Of a DNA stretch of 64,000 nt, positions 32,258-41,244 are shown in pieces; the first letter of the stretch is position 1; the number at the start of each line of letters is the position of its first letter. Source of the DNA: Unio delphinus. Taxonomy: Eukaryota > Mollusca > Bivalvia > Unionida > Unionidae. The translations under genes were made by a program, and so were the position numbers. The notes beneath the pieces were generated by a model, which was given only the letters and a program-made list of their open reading frames with translations, was not told where the DNA came from and ran no database searches. The stretch is from assembly GCA_029339505.1 (NCBI GenBank), contig JAQISU010000233.1:1968001-2032000 (forward strand), read 5' to 3'.

Positions 32258-32689
32258 TTATCTTCTACCCATCCCTTGGTTAAACCCTTGGGATATCCCT
32301 TGGGTCACCCCTTGTAGCAAACCTGGTATTATGCCTGTCAACAAAGGAGCAAGAAAGGGTAAAAATCCTCCGCGTTGCACCAACATCTTTTTCTTTTGAC
32401 GGACGGATATTTTCTTTTGAACCATTTGACGAAGAACGTGTCGATGTTTGGATAAGCATTTTTTCTTGTGTGGAGACAAAGGTATCGTGCCTTTCAAAAC
32501 ATTCAAACAACATTCACACACGGTATCGATGACATCTTTGGAGGCTGTTTTAATGATTTGTTTTCGCATGGACGGAGAGGCTTTGGACAGGACGGACAAC
32601 ACGTCTCCGTGTTTGGCTAAACGAGGAGGTAGTCCTTTCCTTTTCTTTCCTTTGTGGGGTGAATAAGAATGTTTTTTGCGAGGTGACAT
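32258..32689 (-). CDS. pX-like basic protein, full-length family member
   Basis: 143 residues. A basic N-terminus (MSPRKKHSYSPHKGKKRKG) is followed by helices, then the characteristic block LNVLKGTIPLSPHKKKCLSK and KKKMLVQRGGFLPFLAPLL. The GG precedes a hydrophobic, Gly/Gln-rich tail. This is the Maverick core protein often compared with adenovirus pX/mu. The genes at 32761-33036, 33114-33335 and 33401-34300 share the Lys-rich/GG arrangement and look like paralogues. Confidence 0.8.
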   Translation of the reverse strand: MSPRKKHSYSPHKGKKRKGLPPRLAKHGDVLSVLSKASPSMRKQIIKTASKDVIDTVCECCLNVLKGTIPLSPHKKKCLSKHRHVLRQMVQKKISVRQKKKMLVQRGGFLPFLAPLLTGIIPGLLQGVTQGISQGFNQGMGRR

Positions 32690-32760
32690 CTTTGCTTGTT
32701 CGTTTCAGAAATACACTGATGTCAAAGACTTGGTACACACCCTCTTTTATCTTCTTTTTC

Positions 32761-33036
32761 CTATTGGCTTCTCCAAAAGGTAACGGCATGCTTCGCTAAA
32801 TCCTCAAAAGCAGGGCTAAAGATACCAGTTCGGTTATTAGCTGCTTTGTCTAGTTTCTGCATACCTTTAATAAAACCAGTAAATATGCCTCCTCTTTGGT
32901 GACTTCTCTTTTTCTTTTGACGTTTGGGTATTTTCTTTTGTGTCCTTTGACGAAGAACGTGTCGATGTTTGGCTAAACGTCCTTTCCTTTTCTTTCCTTT
33001 GTGGAGTGTAGAAAAATGTTTTCTGCGAGGTGACAT
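32761..33036 (-). CDS. pX-like basic protein, short paralogue
   Basis: 91 residues. It starts MSPRRKHFSTLHKGKKRKG, like its neighbour, and keeps the AKHRHVLRQ and HQRGG blocks but lacks the central helices. It ends DLAKHAVTFWRSQ. The DNA upstream of its start also matches the DNA upstream of 32689, so it probably arose by duplication followed by internal deletion. Confidence 0.75.
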   Translation of the reverse strand: MSPRRKHFSTLHKGKKRKGRLAKHRHVLRQRTQKKIPKRQKKKRSHQRGGIFTGFIKGMQKLDKAANNRTGIFSPAFEDLAKHAVTFWRSQ

Positions 33037-33113
33037 CTTTGCTTGTTCGTTTCACAATACCACTAGTGTCAATGACTTGGTATACACTCTCTTTTATTTA
33101 CTTTTTTTGGGAA

Positions 33114-33335
33114 CTAGCGCTTTGTCAAAAAGGTAACAATGTGTTTCCCAAAATTGTCAAAGGATCCTCCTTTTTGGTGTCTTTTCTTTTTCTTTAAAGG
33201 TCTACGTCTTTGGAGGGAAGGCCGTTGATGTTTGGTTTTAAAGCTTTTGGTGAGATGACGAGATTGTCATGTTCCTTTTCCTTTTTGGACGGTAGAACGT
33301 CGAGGGTGATGGTGTGCACGTTTTTGAGGAGGCAT
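33114..33335 (-). pseudogene. pX-like third short paralogue, interrupted by a stop codon
   Basis: From the ATG at 33335 to the TAG at 33114-33116 there are 74 codons in one frame, broken once by TGA at 33267-33269 (codon 23). The C-terminal part (KKKRHQKGGSFDNFGKHIVT) matches the end of the 32761-33036 product. It is either a decaying copy or a gene needing readthrough. The former is more likely. Confidence 0.6.
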
Positions 33336-33400
33336 CCTTGAGTGTTCATCAGTGGTACAGAAAAAATACTGATTGACGTCGTGGTTTTCAAGTCATATTT

Positions 33401-34300
33401 TTATACTGGAATGCGTCGCCACTGATTATCTTTGCGTCGTATCAACTTCATGGCAGGTAACACACGTCGTGAAGGAGTTCGCAATGGACTCAATCGGGAC
33501 AGTTCTTGTTTGGACAAATCTAGTAAACTCTTTAACATGCCAGATCTTTCTTGGACTTTGACTTTGGGGGCAGGTACTTTATGAGCAGCTGCTACTGACG
33601 CTAAGGTGGACGAGGGTGTCTCCGGTGGAGGAGACGTTTTGGGAGACGCAGATTTCCAATGTTTCATCAAATTAGGAAAAACGGGTGTCAAATTGGGTTT
33701 GGCTGGCATCACCCGCAACGGAGAAGTGGCAGACCCTGAGGCTACTGGCAACGTAGTCCCTGCCAAACGTCCTTGTAGATCTTTTCTTACAGGTCGTGGT
33801 TGACGAAGGTAAGGTTGTGTCCTGGCCGAAGTGCCTCTTTTGCGGGTGACCGCTTTTTTCTGTGGACTTTTCTTTTTCTGTGCTTTGGTCTTGGTACCCT
33901 TGTTCTTTTTCTTAGGGGATTGTTTGGCTTTTTTTGTTTTCTTCTTGGGGTGAACTTTGGGAGTATTGGGATCCCATTTTAAAAGGGAACGAATGATGAC
34001 ACCTCCTAGAGAACCACTACCTCCAGGTTTCAATATGATTTGCTTTTTGGTGTGAGTGTCAAGGCGAGGATGGGCCAGTTGCGTCAAGGCTACTTTGTTT
34101 CTGTCAAAAAAGCGTTTGGTTTGATGTGGAATGTGAATGATGCCTTGCAGTATTTGACGTGCTGTCACCGTAAACCATCGTAAGACTTCTTTGAGACTGG
34201 CTTCTAAGACGTGAGCACGTCTTTGTGGATTTTTTTCGCGACTGATGCCGTACAAGGCACGAATCAATTTGATCGGAAGATGAGACTGAAGGGACGTCAT
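33401..34300 (-). CDS. Large basic core-type protein, pX-like N-terminal domain
   Basis: 299 residues. The ATG at 34300 is taken because an upstream TTG frame has no ATG. Residues 5-110 follow the layout of the 32258-32689 product (ILQGIIHIPHQTKRFFDRNK, then KKQIILKPGG). After that comes a long Lys/Pro-rich region (KKKTKKAKQSPKKKNK) of the kind that condenses DNA, then Pro/Ser-rich linkers. It could be a core protein analogous to adenovirus pVII or V. No stop or frameshift. Confidence 0.7.
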   Translation of the reverse strand: MTSLQSHLPIKLIRALYGISREKNPQRRAHVLEASLKEVLRWFTVTARQILQGIIHIPHQTKRFFDRNKVALTQLAHPRLDTHTKKQIILKPGGSGSLGGVIIRSLLKWDPNTPKVHPKKKTKKAKQSPKKKNKGTKTKAQKKKSPQKKAVTRKRGTSARTQPYLRQPRPVRKDLQGRLAGTTLPVASGSATSPLRVMPAKPNLTPVFPNLMKHWKSASPKTSPPPETPSSTLASVAAAHKVPAPKVKVQERSGMLKSLLDLSKQELSRLSPLRTPSRRVLPAMKLIRRKDNQWRRIPV

Positions 34301-34369
34301 GTTGACGATGTATGAGACCAGGTCAAAGTAACCCAAGGTTTTTATAGATTTTTTTAGTGCTTCATAGTG

Positions 34370-35101
34370 TTATGTCGACGAAGAGGACGTGTACACGACA
34401 GGTCCTCCGTCTTGACACCAGTCGTGAAACAAATCGGTACGAAATCGCAAATAATCAGGGGTAGTGGGTTTTAAATCCACGAGTAAATAGGCGTGTGGCG
34501 TTTGAGTGGCATCATCGTACGCATGAGTTAGCCAAGGTGTTCCTAACTGTTTGGCTAAAACTTGCACTTGTGATTTATCTCGAGGACTTTTAAACAAGAC
34601 CACGTAATGAGCATTGAGACTAATGGTACGATGGGCTTTACTTTGTTGAAATAAATTTTGTGTAATGTAAATGACACTGGCATTACGATGATGCCCTTTA
34701 CGTGTAAACCATAGTTTAATTTCTTCTTCGTCTTCTCCTAACATGTCGTCAAAAATAACCCAATGAGTTTGACTAGGGTCAGACACGATACCCTCGTCTT
34801 CTTTAGGAATGCCTGCTACAAACACAATGGAATCACCTTGACTTTCTTGCAAGAGGCTGTATGCCGATTGCCACTCTTTGTAACACCACACGATGCGTTG
34901 AGGTGGACGATCGATCAAATGATGTTTATGTTCGATCAAACGTTTGACAAATTCGGTTTTGCCTGAACCGCTCGGTCCAGCAATTAACATGTTAAAAGGA
35001 TGACGAAGATACAAGGCTTTCCAACTAGCCTGATCTAAGTGTTCGTCAATGACTTTGAATGTGAAGGAGGAAGGAGTAGTAGAAAGAGTAGAGTGAGCCA
35101 T
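34370..35101 (-). CDS. Genome-packaging ATPase (FtsK/HerA-type, A32-like)
   Basis: 243 residues from the ATG at 35101. Walker A is GPSGSGKT near residue 40 and Walker B is WVIFDDML near residue 115, followed by YITQNLF, the sensor-type motif of the family. This enzyme pumps the viral genome into the capsid. A TATAAAA box about 55 nt upstream lies between it and the next gene. Confidence 0.93.
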   Translation of the reverse strand: MAHSTLSTTPSSFTFKVIDEHLDQASWKALYLRHPFNMLIAGPSGSGKTEFVKRLIEHKHHLIDRPPQRIVWCYKEWQSAYSLLQESQGDSIVFVAGIPKEDEGIVSDPSQTHWVIFDDMLGEDEEEIKLWFTRKGHHRNASVIYITQNLFQQSKAHRTISLNAHYVVLFKSPRDKSQVQVLAKQLGTPWLTHAYDDATQTPHAYLLVDLKPTTPDYLRFRTDLFHDWCQDGGPVVYTSSSST

Positions 35102-35193
35102 AGTCGTGTAGTGGTATGTCAGTATTGACACAAAAACAGACAAGACAAGAGGTTTTTATACTTTTTTCAAGACACGTTTATTTGAATGCATGT

Positions 35194-35565
35194 TTAAATT
35201 GGATAAACACGAAAGACAAAAATACATAAAAGCCAAATGGATAAATACAGGAATAAAATACCTAGGGAAACGATCAAAGTGGCATATAAACAAGTCACTG
35301 TACAACATGGTTTGGGTAACGAAGGTGTCCTAGAGGTAGTATGTAATGTTCTTATAGTCTCCTCTACAGGGGGTACAGTCACATAGGTGTCTTCTCGAAA
35401 GGGTCTTTGTGGGGGAATGTCCATGACAGTTCTGTCTTGAACAGAAGGATTGTCTTGGGTGATAGATTCTTTTTCTTCTTCTTCTTCTGGTACTGTTACT
35501 AACACAGGATTAAAAGTGACTTTTTTTACACGACGATGCATTTTAGGAACACAACGCTTGGGCAT
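35194..35565 (-). CDS. Small single-pass membrane protein, unknown
   Basis: From the ATG at 35565 it has 123 residues. The N-terminus is basic, then an acidic run (EEEEEKES) and a C-terminal hydrophobic segment (LYATLIVSLGILFLYLSIWL) ending in a short tail. It overlaps the end of the next gene upstream by 23 nt. Type II or tail-anchored topology is likely. Not recognised. Confidence 0.6.
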   Translation of the reverse strand: MPKRCVPKMHRRVKKVTFNPVLVTVPEEEEEKESITQDNPSVQDRTVMDIPPQRPFREDTYVTVPPVEETIRTLHTTSRTPSLPKPCCTVTCLYATLIVSLGILFLYLSIWLLCIFVFRVYPI

Positions 35566-35791
35566 AATGGGATACTTCGTTTGTCCAAGCCTCAAAATCC
35601 CAACTTTTCCAGTCACGTACATCTGTCCAATGAGGGTGTAAATCACAAGCTACACACACATCTTCGTACACTGCTTCCGTACGTAAAAGTTGACGAATCT
35701 TTTTTTCTTGGAAAGGTCGAGACGTATCCAGATGAAAACGTAAGGCTTTGAACAGAATAAGTCTCTCGTGGACATTTAAAGGAGTCACCAT
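35543..35791 (-). CDS. Small Maverick ORF, unknown
   Basis: 82 residues from an ATG. It contains a CVAC pair followed by His residues (CDLHPHW), possibly metal-binding, and is rich in aromatic residues. It overlaps its downstream neighbour by 23 nt, as expected for a compact viral gene cluster. Confidence 0.5.
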   Translation of the reverse strand: MVTPLNVHERLILFKALRFHLDTSRPFQEKKIRQLLRTEAVYEDVCVACDLHPHWTDVRDWKSWDFEAWTNEVSHYAQALCS

Positions 35792-35797
35792 ACTGTC

Positions 35798-36016
35798 TTA
35801 TTTTTTTGATAGGTAGTGTTCGTAAAGTGTCCACAAGGAATCGGCAGGTAAACGAAATCCCAGAAAGCAAGTCACTAAAACACACACGACACGTCGACCC
35901 CAATTCATAGGGTATAGTTCTTGCAATAAGTGTTCGTAATCTTTCACCGTGTGAATCTTCTCATTGATATCCTTCCACGGAATCTGTTGGATCACCAATG
36001 ATAAAGGTTGTGGCAT
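35798..36016 (-). CDS. Small Maverick ORF, unknown
   Basis: 72 residues. The ATG at 36016 lies 12-20 nt after a TATAAAAG run, so the leader must be very short or the start of transcription lies upstream. A hydrophobic segment (VVCVLVTCFLGFRL) may be a membrane helix. Not recognised. Confidence 0.5.
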   Translation of the reverse strand: MPQPLSLVIQQIPWKDINEKIHTVKDYEHLLQELYPMNWGRRVVCVLVTCFLGFRLPADSLWTLYEHYLSKK

Positions 36017-36055
36017 GGTTGTTCTCTTTTATACTTCTTTTTAGGTCGAAGACTA

Positions 36056-36442
36056 TCAGTGTAGATTCAACTCAGAATTAAACACAGAATTAAATTTGCT
36101 CAAAAAGCGAAAGTGATTAATATAACGTGTAATTTCGTCCCACTGCCATTCAGGGTAACGGTTAAGAAGGATCAAAGCATCTTCAGAGGTAAACGTAGTA
36201 AATTGGTAACAGAGCAAAAAAATACCCTTAATCCAGAGAAATCTAACACGTCGGTTAATTTTTGTCACTTTCCTCTTGTGAATTTCACGACACAAAAGTT
36301 CTACAGTCACCCATTGAGATTTTTCTTTAGCAAGGCCTTGCCAAACATCCTTGTAGATCTTCTCTTGCAATTCGTAGGGTAATCCTTGAATATTATGTTT
36401 TAGAGAGGGCTTATATACTGGTCTAGGTGTGTTCAACGCCAT
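36056..36442 (-). CDS. Small Maverick ORF, helical protein, unknown
   Basis: 128 residues from an ATG, with the N-terminus MALNTPRPVYKPSLKHNIQG. The block LPYELQEKIYKDVW resembles the start of an F-box-like or short helical motif, but this is too weak to assign. It lies directly downstream of the viral IAP gene. Confidence 0.5.
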   Translation of the reverse strand: MALNTPRPVYKPSLKHNIQGLPYELQEKIYKDVWQGLAKEKSQWVTVELLCREIHKRKVTKINRRVRFLWIKGIFLLCYQFTTFTSEDALILLNRYPEWQWDEITRYINHFRFLSKFNSVFNSELNLH

Positions 36443-36457
36443 GGAGCAGTAGTAGTG

Positions 36458-37006
36458 TCACTTCCAATCATTAGGTCCCACTAAAGGTAGGTATTGACAA
36501 TTCGGAGACCATCGAGCATGTTCCAGGTAAGCGGAATCTTTATGTTCCCACTCGTAAATGGATACACCACAACTGAAACACTTGACTTTATCCCCTTCGC
36601 CCAAGTAGAAAAATCCAGCTCTGGCTAATTCTTCAGGAGTTGGTCCAGGCAGATATTTTGGCCATTTATCTTTGAAGGTTTGAAATCGACTTTTAAAGTG
36701 GCAGTATTCAGGCAAACTCGTCGGGAACGAATATTCGACTCTCCTCACTTCGGTTCGATGCAGGTACGGTGAAATTCCTAGGAGTCCACGATAACGTGTC
36801 GCACCGCTTTCGCATCCCTCAGGTTTGACACGCACAGCATCACTTTCCAGGGTAGATATAGGGGTAGTAGTCATAGCAAAGTTCCCACGATATCCTGCTG
36901 AATCGCTAATGTCACAGCGCCTGGCATCACTACAATCGCAAGGTTTAGCATCGCACTCCACTTGAGAATTCCCAAATTTGAATGATGTCTGTTTAAATGG
37001 ATTCAT
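36458..37006 (-). CDS. Viral IAP-like protein with one BIR domain
   Basis: 182 residues from the ATG at 37006. A Cys-rich N-terminus (CDAKPCDCSDARRC) precedes a complete BIR domain at about residues 105-170. The domain runs FKSRFQTFKDKW, GFFYLGEGDKVKCFSCGV, then EHARWSPNC, with the zinc ligands C-x2-C, His and Cys in place. There is no RING. BIR proteins of large DNA viruses block apoptosis by binding caspases or their regulators, and that role is inferred here. The gene is one uninterrupted exon on the same strand as the host IAP gene that contains the element. Confidence 0.9.
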   Translation of the reverse strand: MNPFKQTSFKFGNSQVECDAKPCDCSDARRCDISDSAGYRGNFAMTTTPISTLESDAVRVKPEGCESGATRYRGLLGISPYLHRTEVRRVEYSFPTSLPEYCHFKSRFQTFKDKWPKYLPGPTPEELARAGFFYLGEGDKVKCFSCGVSIYEWEHKDSAYLEHARWSPNCQYLPLVGPNDWK

Positions 37007-37041
37007 CTTCTTTTCGCTGGGTCGTTGTAGTGACAAATGAA

Positions 37042-40000
37042 CTATTGGTCTTGGACAATGTCCCTTTTTATATGCTGTTCAATGTCGACGTGACCGTACG
37101 GTAGAGTGAAGTGATTGGGAAGTCGTACTCTCTTTTGGTACACGATTTGGTAGACTTTTTTCAAAGGTCGGCTAACAATTTGGTGTGAGGCTAAACGTAC
37201 GATCTTGTGCGGTTCGTGGGTAGTCACTTGAAACGTTTCATCCTGTCCCGACTGCAAGGCTTCTTGTAGTACGTCAAAGTTCACCACTTGACTGGTGCGA
37301 TAATTAAGAGTCAATCCTTTCACTTTACATTCAGTGTGCATTTTTCCTTGGGGGTCTCGGTATTCGTAGCCGTAATTTTTAGGACCGCCACTTGCAAAAC
37401 ATAGAATCTTGTCGTCGGGATGTTCATCGGTCCAGGCTCCTAAACGGTCTCCTTCGATGGTAGGGTTACACAGGTTCGGTCGGTGAATGTAGATGCAACT
37501 GTCTGTGTCAAAATACAACACACGATCTCCTAACAGTTCTAACACTTCGTACAATTTTAAGCGAGCGTGGGCTGTCACGTAAGCCGCAATGATGACATTT
37601 CCAAATTTGTCGGCTTCTACAAAGTCTAGTTCTTCTTCGTAATTGACTAAGATCAAGTCCTCACGAATGACGTCCACGTGTTTCATGACTTTGGTTGGGT
37701 CGTGAATCATCTGGAAGTAGCGAGACGGCTCGGACAAATACTCCGTCTTGGGTAAAGACGGACGTTGTGCCATTTTACCCCACAAACAATTGAGCATGAC
37801 TTTGGCAAACGATCGCCTTCCTTCATTTTTCTCGATGTGGTCTAAAGTGATACCTTCCTGCTCCCGATATTTTTCTTTGAATATCTTTTGGTCTTCGGGA
37901 GTGTGACACCAGGAAGGATAGCCACTAGCTTCTTGTTTTAGTTTTAAAAAGGATTCCACGTAGTCTGCAAAAATACCTTTCTGTCTCTCGTCGCCCTTGC
38001 AGTATTGTTGTGTTTTGGGAAAGTGGTAAATTTCGTACACTTCTAACAGTTGGTATCCCAGGTCCAGAGCTTTAAACAATTCCACACTCACCCACGTTCC
38101 TGTCAAGGTACGTTCTTCCTGAGTGTGATGACAAGGTTGGTCTTGGTTGCACGTTTCAGCACATGTGCGACACAAAGGAAACATCAGTTTTCCTTGGCAA
38201 TGGTGAGGTAAAACGGGATGGTACAAGTCTGTGGGTGGCAAGACTTTACACTTGATCAATCCTTCGTACTGACGAATGTGGTCCAAGTCAATGTGTTCTG
38301 TCATCAATTCTGGATGCCCTACGGGAAAGTGACAATATTTACACACGTAAGGATACAATGAACACACGTCCAAGTATTTAATTTCTTCTCCTTTCTCCTC
38401 GTCCGCCTGGTACAGCAAACAAGTGGCATTCGTTCGTCCTCCGTACAAACTATCCCGGGGGTTCAATGGGTCCACCCACTTGTAACTTTCTACGATGCGT
38501 TTAAACTCGGGATCGGTTTTCAAACGCTGATCGTACTCGTGTTCCCACATTTCCACTACCTGGTATCCTTGTTGTTCTAACTTCAAACGTCGTTGACACG
38601 TGGTCTGGTACAAATCTTCCATAGTTCGTTGTAAAAACTGATTTTTGATGTCACGCTGAGGGTAGCACATAGGACATCCGTGAAATAAGCATCCGTTAAA
38701 CTCGTACACGATCTGAGGGTTTTCTAAGTCCCAACCATCCACTGAATACGTTCCAATAATCTTTTCGCCTCCTCCGTTGCGAGCGTGTTGGATCCATTTG
38801 TCTTCCTTGTCGCACAAGTAATGGAGCCAGCGCAGGGCTTTGACCGAGTATTGACGTTTAACAAAGTTCGTCGTTTGAGGACTGATGACCGCTAGAGTAT
38901 TTTCAGGCATAAAGCGTTTTCGGTACACTAAAGAACACGCTTTGGCAATGGTACAAGCTTCTTTCAAAGGATCGATCCCTCCGTACTCCATGAACAATTC
39001 TCGAAATTTTCCACAGCAACGTCGTAAAATGTCCACGTCAGATCGACAGTACTTTAACATTTCTTCTTGAAAGTCAAAAGGGTCCGAGGCATGAGTCTGG
39101 TACCAAGCGAAGAAAGCTTCTCGTTGTTCGGTACGCATGTTGTCAGGGTCGTAATAGTGAGCCTCCGGCAAATGGGGTAGAACGGTATGTTGATTGGCTT
39201 CGGTATTGAAAAAGTGTGGAAAATAACCTTTAGCCAATTCTGTCATTCCAAACGTTTTAGGCATGCGACTCAATGGCATGGCCAAGTAACACATCGAATC
39301 TTTAAACTGTACTTGGCCTACTTGCATAGAAATGATTTTAGCTCCGTTCAAAGTCACTTGAGGTCGTTCGGTACATTGTTCCGCATAGTATCTGAGCAGA
39401 AATTGCCCATCGTATCCCGAAAAATTGTGAGCCATGACCGTAGCATGGCAATGACAATTGCCGTAACGTTCGATGTCTTCTGTACTCCACGTTTTGTCAA
39501 TGGGGTTTAAGATCCATCGGGCAAACTTGGCTAACGTGTTTGACCCTCGAAAGATTTTTTCACGTCCTCCAGGAATCTTGTTGCAGTGAGGGCAATAACT
39601 AAAGATAGGTTCTTGGATGCACTGCTCGCACGCACGGTGAGCTACGCAGAAATTGGGAATGTGAATACCGGTTTCTTGCATGCATTCGAAATCAAAAAAG
39701 ATAAAATTCCCTTTCTTCTGGGTATCTTTTGGTTGGGGTTGGTATTTTTGAATGAAGCATTCGTGTTCCAAGTCCACGATTTGGTGACAAATGTGACATC
39801 GTTTCTTCCCTCGACAAACGTGTAACTTAACACTATTGGTACGTATGTCTTGTCCACAAGTAGGGCACAATCTCAGAAGTTGACAAGTGTTTTTCTGCTG
39901 TGAACCTTGCATCTTCAAATGTTGTTGGTAACAGGTAGGACTGACAAAAGTGCGCTGACACACAGGGCAATGCACTCTTTCTTTTCCTTGGTCCAGACAA

Positions 40001-41112
40001 GGTTGTGAGGCTAAACATCCCTCACATTTTGATCCGCAATGTTTGTGTTGTTCTCGATTGTTATAACCATAGTCACATTTTTCACAGTAGTAACCGTATC
40101 CCTGGAATGCAGTGATACTGGTAATGGTATCAAAATGACCATTGTGATGATAGACGTGAATGTATTTTCCGTCTTTGAAATCGTGGCCTCGAAACAAAAG
40201 AGGTCCACGCACTTCTTGAGGGTGTACTTTCAAAGTGTAACGTGGAGACAAGACGTCTTGTAATTGTTGCATTTCTGGAATGCCACAAGGAGTGTCTTTG
40301 GATATCCCCGCTTGCTGTAACAGGAGTTCTGCTTCACTTCGTTGTTTGGCTCGGTCCGATTGTTGAATAGTTTTCCAGGCTCTTTTCCATTCTACCGTGT
40401 CGTTCTTGTTGGCATACGTTCGTCCCACGACGACAGCACGGGCTAAACACATTTGGTCTTGAGGATTGTTAATTTGGACGAGACTTAGTTTGGTGATGCG
40501 AAGGTTGTCGACCAATAATACTTTTTTGCGTCCTGTCCCCTGGGGAAGAGACACGTGGGTCATGAACAGTGTGGCTTTTCCATCGTCAATGTGAAACTTG
40601 TCGTTGGATTGTTGCACATGTTGAATTTTGTCAATGACTTTGGAAGGTGTTAATTCTGATGGACTAGTAAATTCGATCCAAACGGGAGACTTTAAATTAT
40701 CGTGATGAATAGAAAGTCTCAAGCGATCGTCTTCTTTGGCTTGACATTGCTGTTTCAGTGCAGTTAACACAGAATCCCACACCTCAGTAATGAACCCATC
40801 TGTATTCTCCAAAGGTACATTGGACTTGAAATCTTTAAACTTTACGGCATACGTGTAAGCCATTGTTCTAAATTTTCGAGAGGAACGCTTTTCTGTCTCT
40901 CGAATGTGATAGTAATTTTCAGGGTTAACTAAGGGTGGTGTACTTTGCTTGGACGTCGATTGCTTAGGTGTAAATTCGGGCTCACTCATGTCATCTTCAA
41001 AATCACTGGCATGAATTTGAGCCAAGACTTCAGCTACTGTACTAGGCGATACATTACGTTTCTGTCTCTTACTGTCTTTTCCTTTCTCCACAGCATGATG
41101 TGACCTTTTCAT
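37042..41112 (-). CDS. Protein-primed DNA polymerase, family B
   Basis: 1356 residues from an ATG. A zinc-binding region with several CxxC/H pairs lies at about residues 340-420. Exonuclease motifs follow: FFDFE (about 474), HNFSGYDGQF (about 566), YCRSDVD (about 690). The polymerase motifs are DVCSLYPYV (about 919), KVMLNCLWGKMA (about 1106) and YFDTDS (about 1203). This layout is that of Maverick PolB, which replicates linear DNA from a terminal protein. The whole frame is open, which supports a young element. It begins 5 nt after the viral IAP frame in the transcription order. Confidence 0.97.
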   Translation of the reverse strand: MKRSHHAVEKGKDSKRQKRNVSPSTVAEVLAQIHASDFEDDMSEPEFTPKQSTSKQSTPPLVNPENYYHIRETEKRSSRKFRTMAYTYAVKFKDFKSNVPLENTDGFITEVWDSVLTALKQQCQAKEDDRLRLSIHHDNLKSPVWIEFTSPSELTPSKVIDKIQHVQQSNDKFHIDDGKATLFMTHVSLPQGTGRKKVLLVDNLRITKLSLVQINNPQDQMCLARAVVVGRTYANKNDTVEWKRAWKTIQQSDRAKQRSEAELLLQQAGISKDTPCGIPEMQQLQDVLSPRYTLKVHPQEVRGPLLFRGHDFKDGKYIHVYHHNGHFDTITSITAFQGYGYYCEKCDYGYNNREQHKHCGSKCEGCLASQPCLDQGKERVHCPVCQRTFVSPTCYQQHLKMQGSQQKNTCQLLRLCPTCGQDIRTNSVKLHVCRGKKRCHICHQIVDLEHECFIQKYQPQPKDTQKKGNFIFFDFECMQETGIHIPNFCVAHRACEQCIQEPIFSYCPHCNKIPGGREKIFRGSNTLAKFARWILNPIDKTWSTEDIERYGNCHCHATVMAHNFSGYDGQFLLRYYAEQCTERPQVTLNGAKIISMQVGQVQFKDSMCYLAMPLSRMPKTFGMTELAKGYFPHFFNTEANQHTVLPHLPEAHYYDPDNMRTEQREAFFAWYQTHASDPFDFQEEMLKYCRSDVDILRRCCGKFRELFMEYGGIDPLKEACTIAKACSLVYRKRFMPENTLAVISPQTTNFVKRQYSVKALRWLHYLCDKEDKWIQHARNGGGEKIIGTYSVDGWDLENPQIVYEFNGCLFHGCPMCYPQRDIKNQFLQRTMEDLYQTTCQRRLKLEQQGYQVVEMWEHEYDQRLKTDPEFKRIVESYKWVDPLNPRDSLYGGRTNATCLLYQADEEKGEEIKYLDVCSLYPYVCKYCHFPVGHPELMTEHIDLDHIRQYEGLIKCKVLPPTDLYHPVLPHHCQGKLMFPLCRTCAETCNQDQPCHHTQEERTLTGTWVSVELFKALDLGYQLLEVYEIYHFPKTQQYCKGDERQKGIFADYVESFLKLKQEASGYPSWCHTPEDQKIFKEKYREQEGITLDHIEKNEGRRSFAKVMLNCLWGKMAQRPSLPKTEYLSEPSRYFQMIHDPTKVMKHVDVIREDLILVNYEEELDFVEADKFGNVIIAAYVTAHARLKLYEVLELLGDRVLYFDTDSCIYIHRPNLCNPTIEGDRLGAWTDEHPDDKILCFASGGPKNYGYEYRDPQGKMHTECKVKGLTLNYRTSQVVNFDVLQEALQSGQDETFQVTTHEPHKIVRLASHQIVSRPLKKVYQIVYQKRVRLPNHFTLPYGHVDIEQHIKRDIVQDQ

Positions 41113-41244
41113 CTTGTCTGCAAAAAGTCAAATGACTACCTTTTAAAGACCATAACCCCTATATATTCATGTCCGATCCGTGCATATATAAAGGCTAGTG
41201 TCTAACGATTCAGTATTCATTTCACTCTCACATTGACCAGAACG
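41113..41244. promoter_or_regulatory. Divergent promoter region between PolB and CCHC gene
   Basis: A plus-strand TATATAAAGG box (about 41184-41193) serves the CCHC gene. On the minus strand a TTTAAAAGG run lies about 35 nt upstream of the PolB ATG, with a TATATAGGGG run further up. Confidence 0.6.

Noticed and set aside
33194..33391. 65-codon minus-strand frame upstream of the pX-like genes
   Set aside because: It has no proper start and lies in another frame over the broken short pX-like copy, whose frame has a conserved C-terminus.
39187..39510. Plus-strand frames opposite PolB
   Set aside because: Shadow frames of the 1356-codon polymerase gene.
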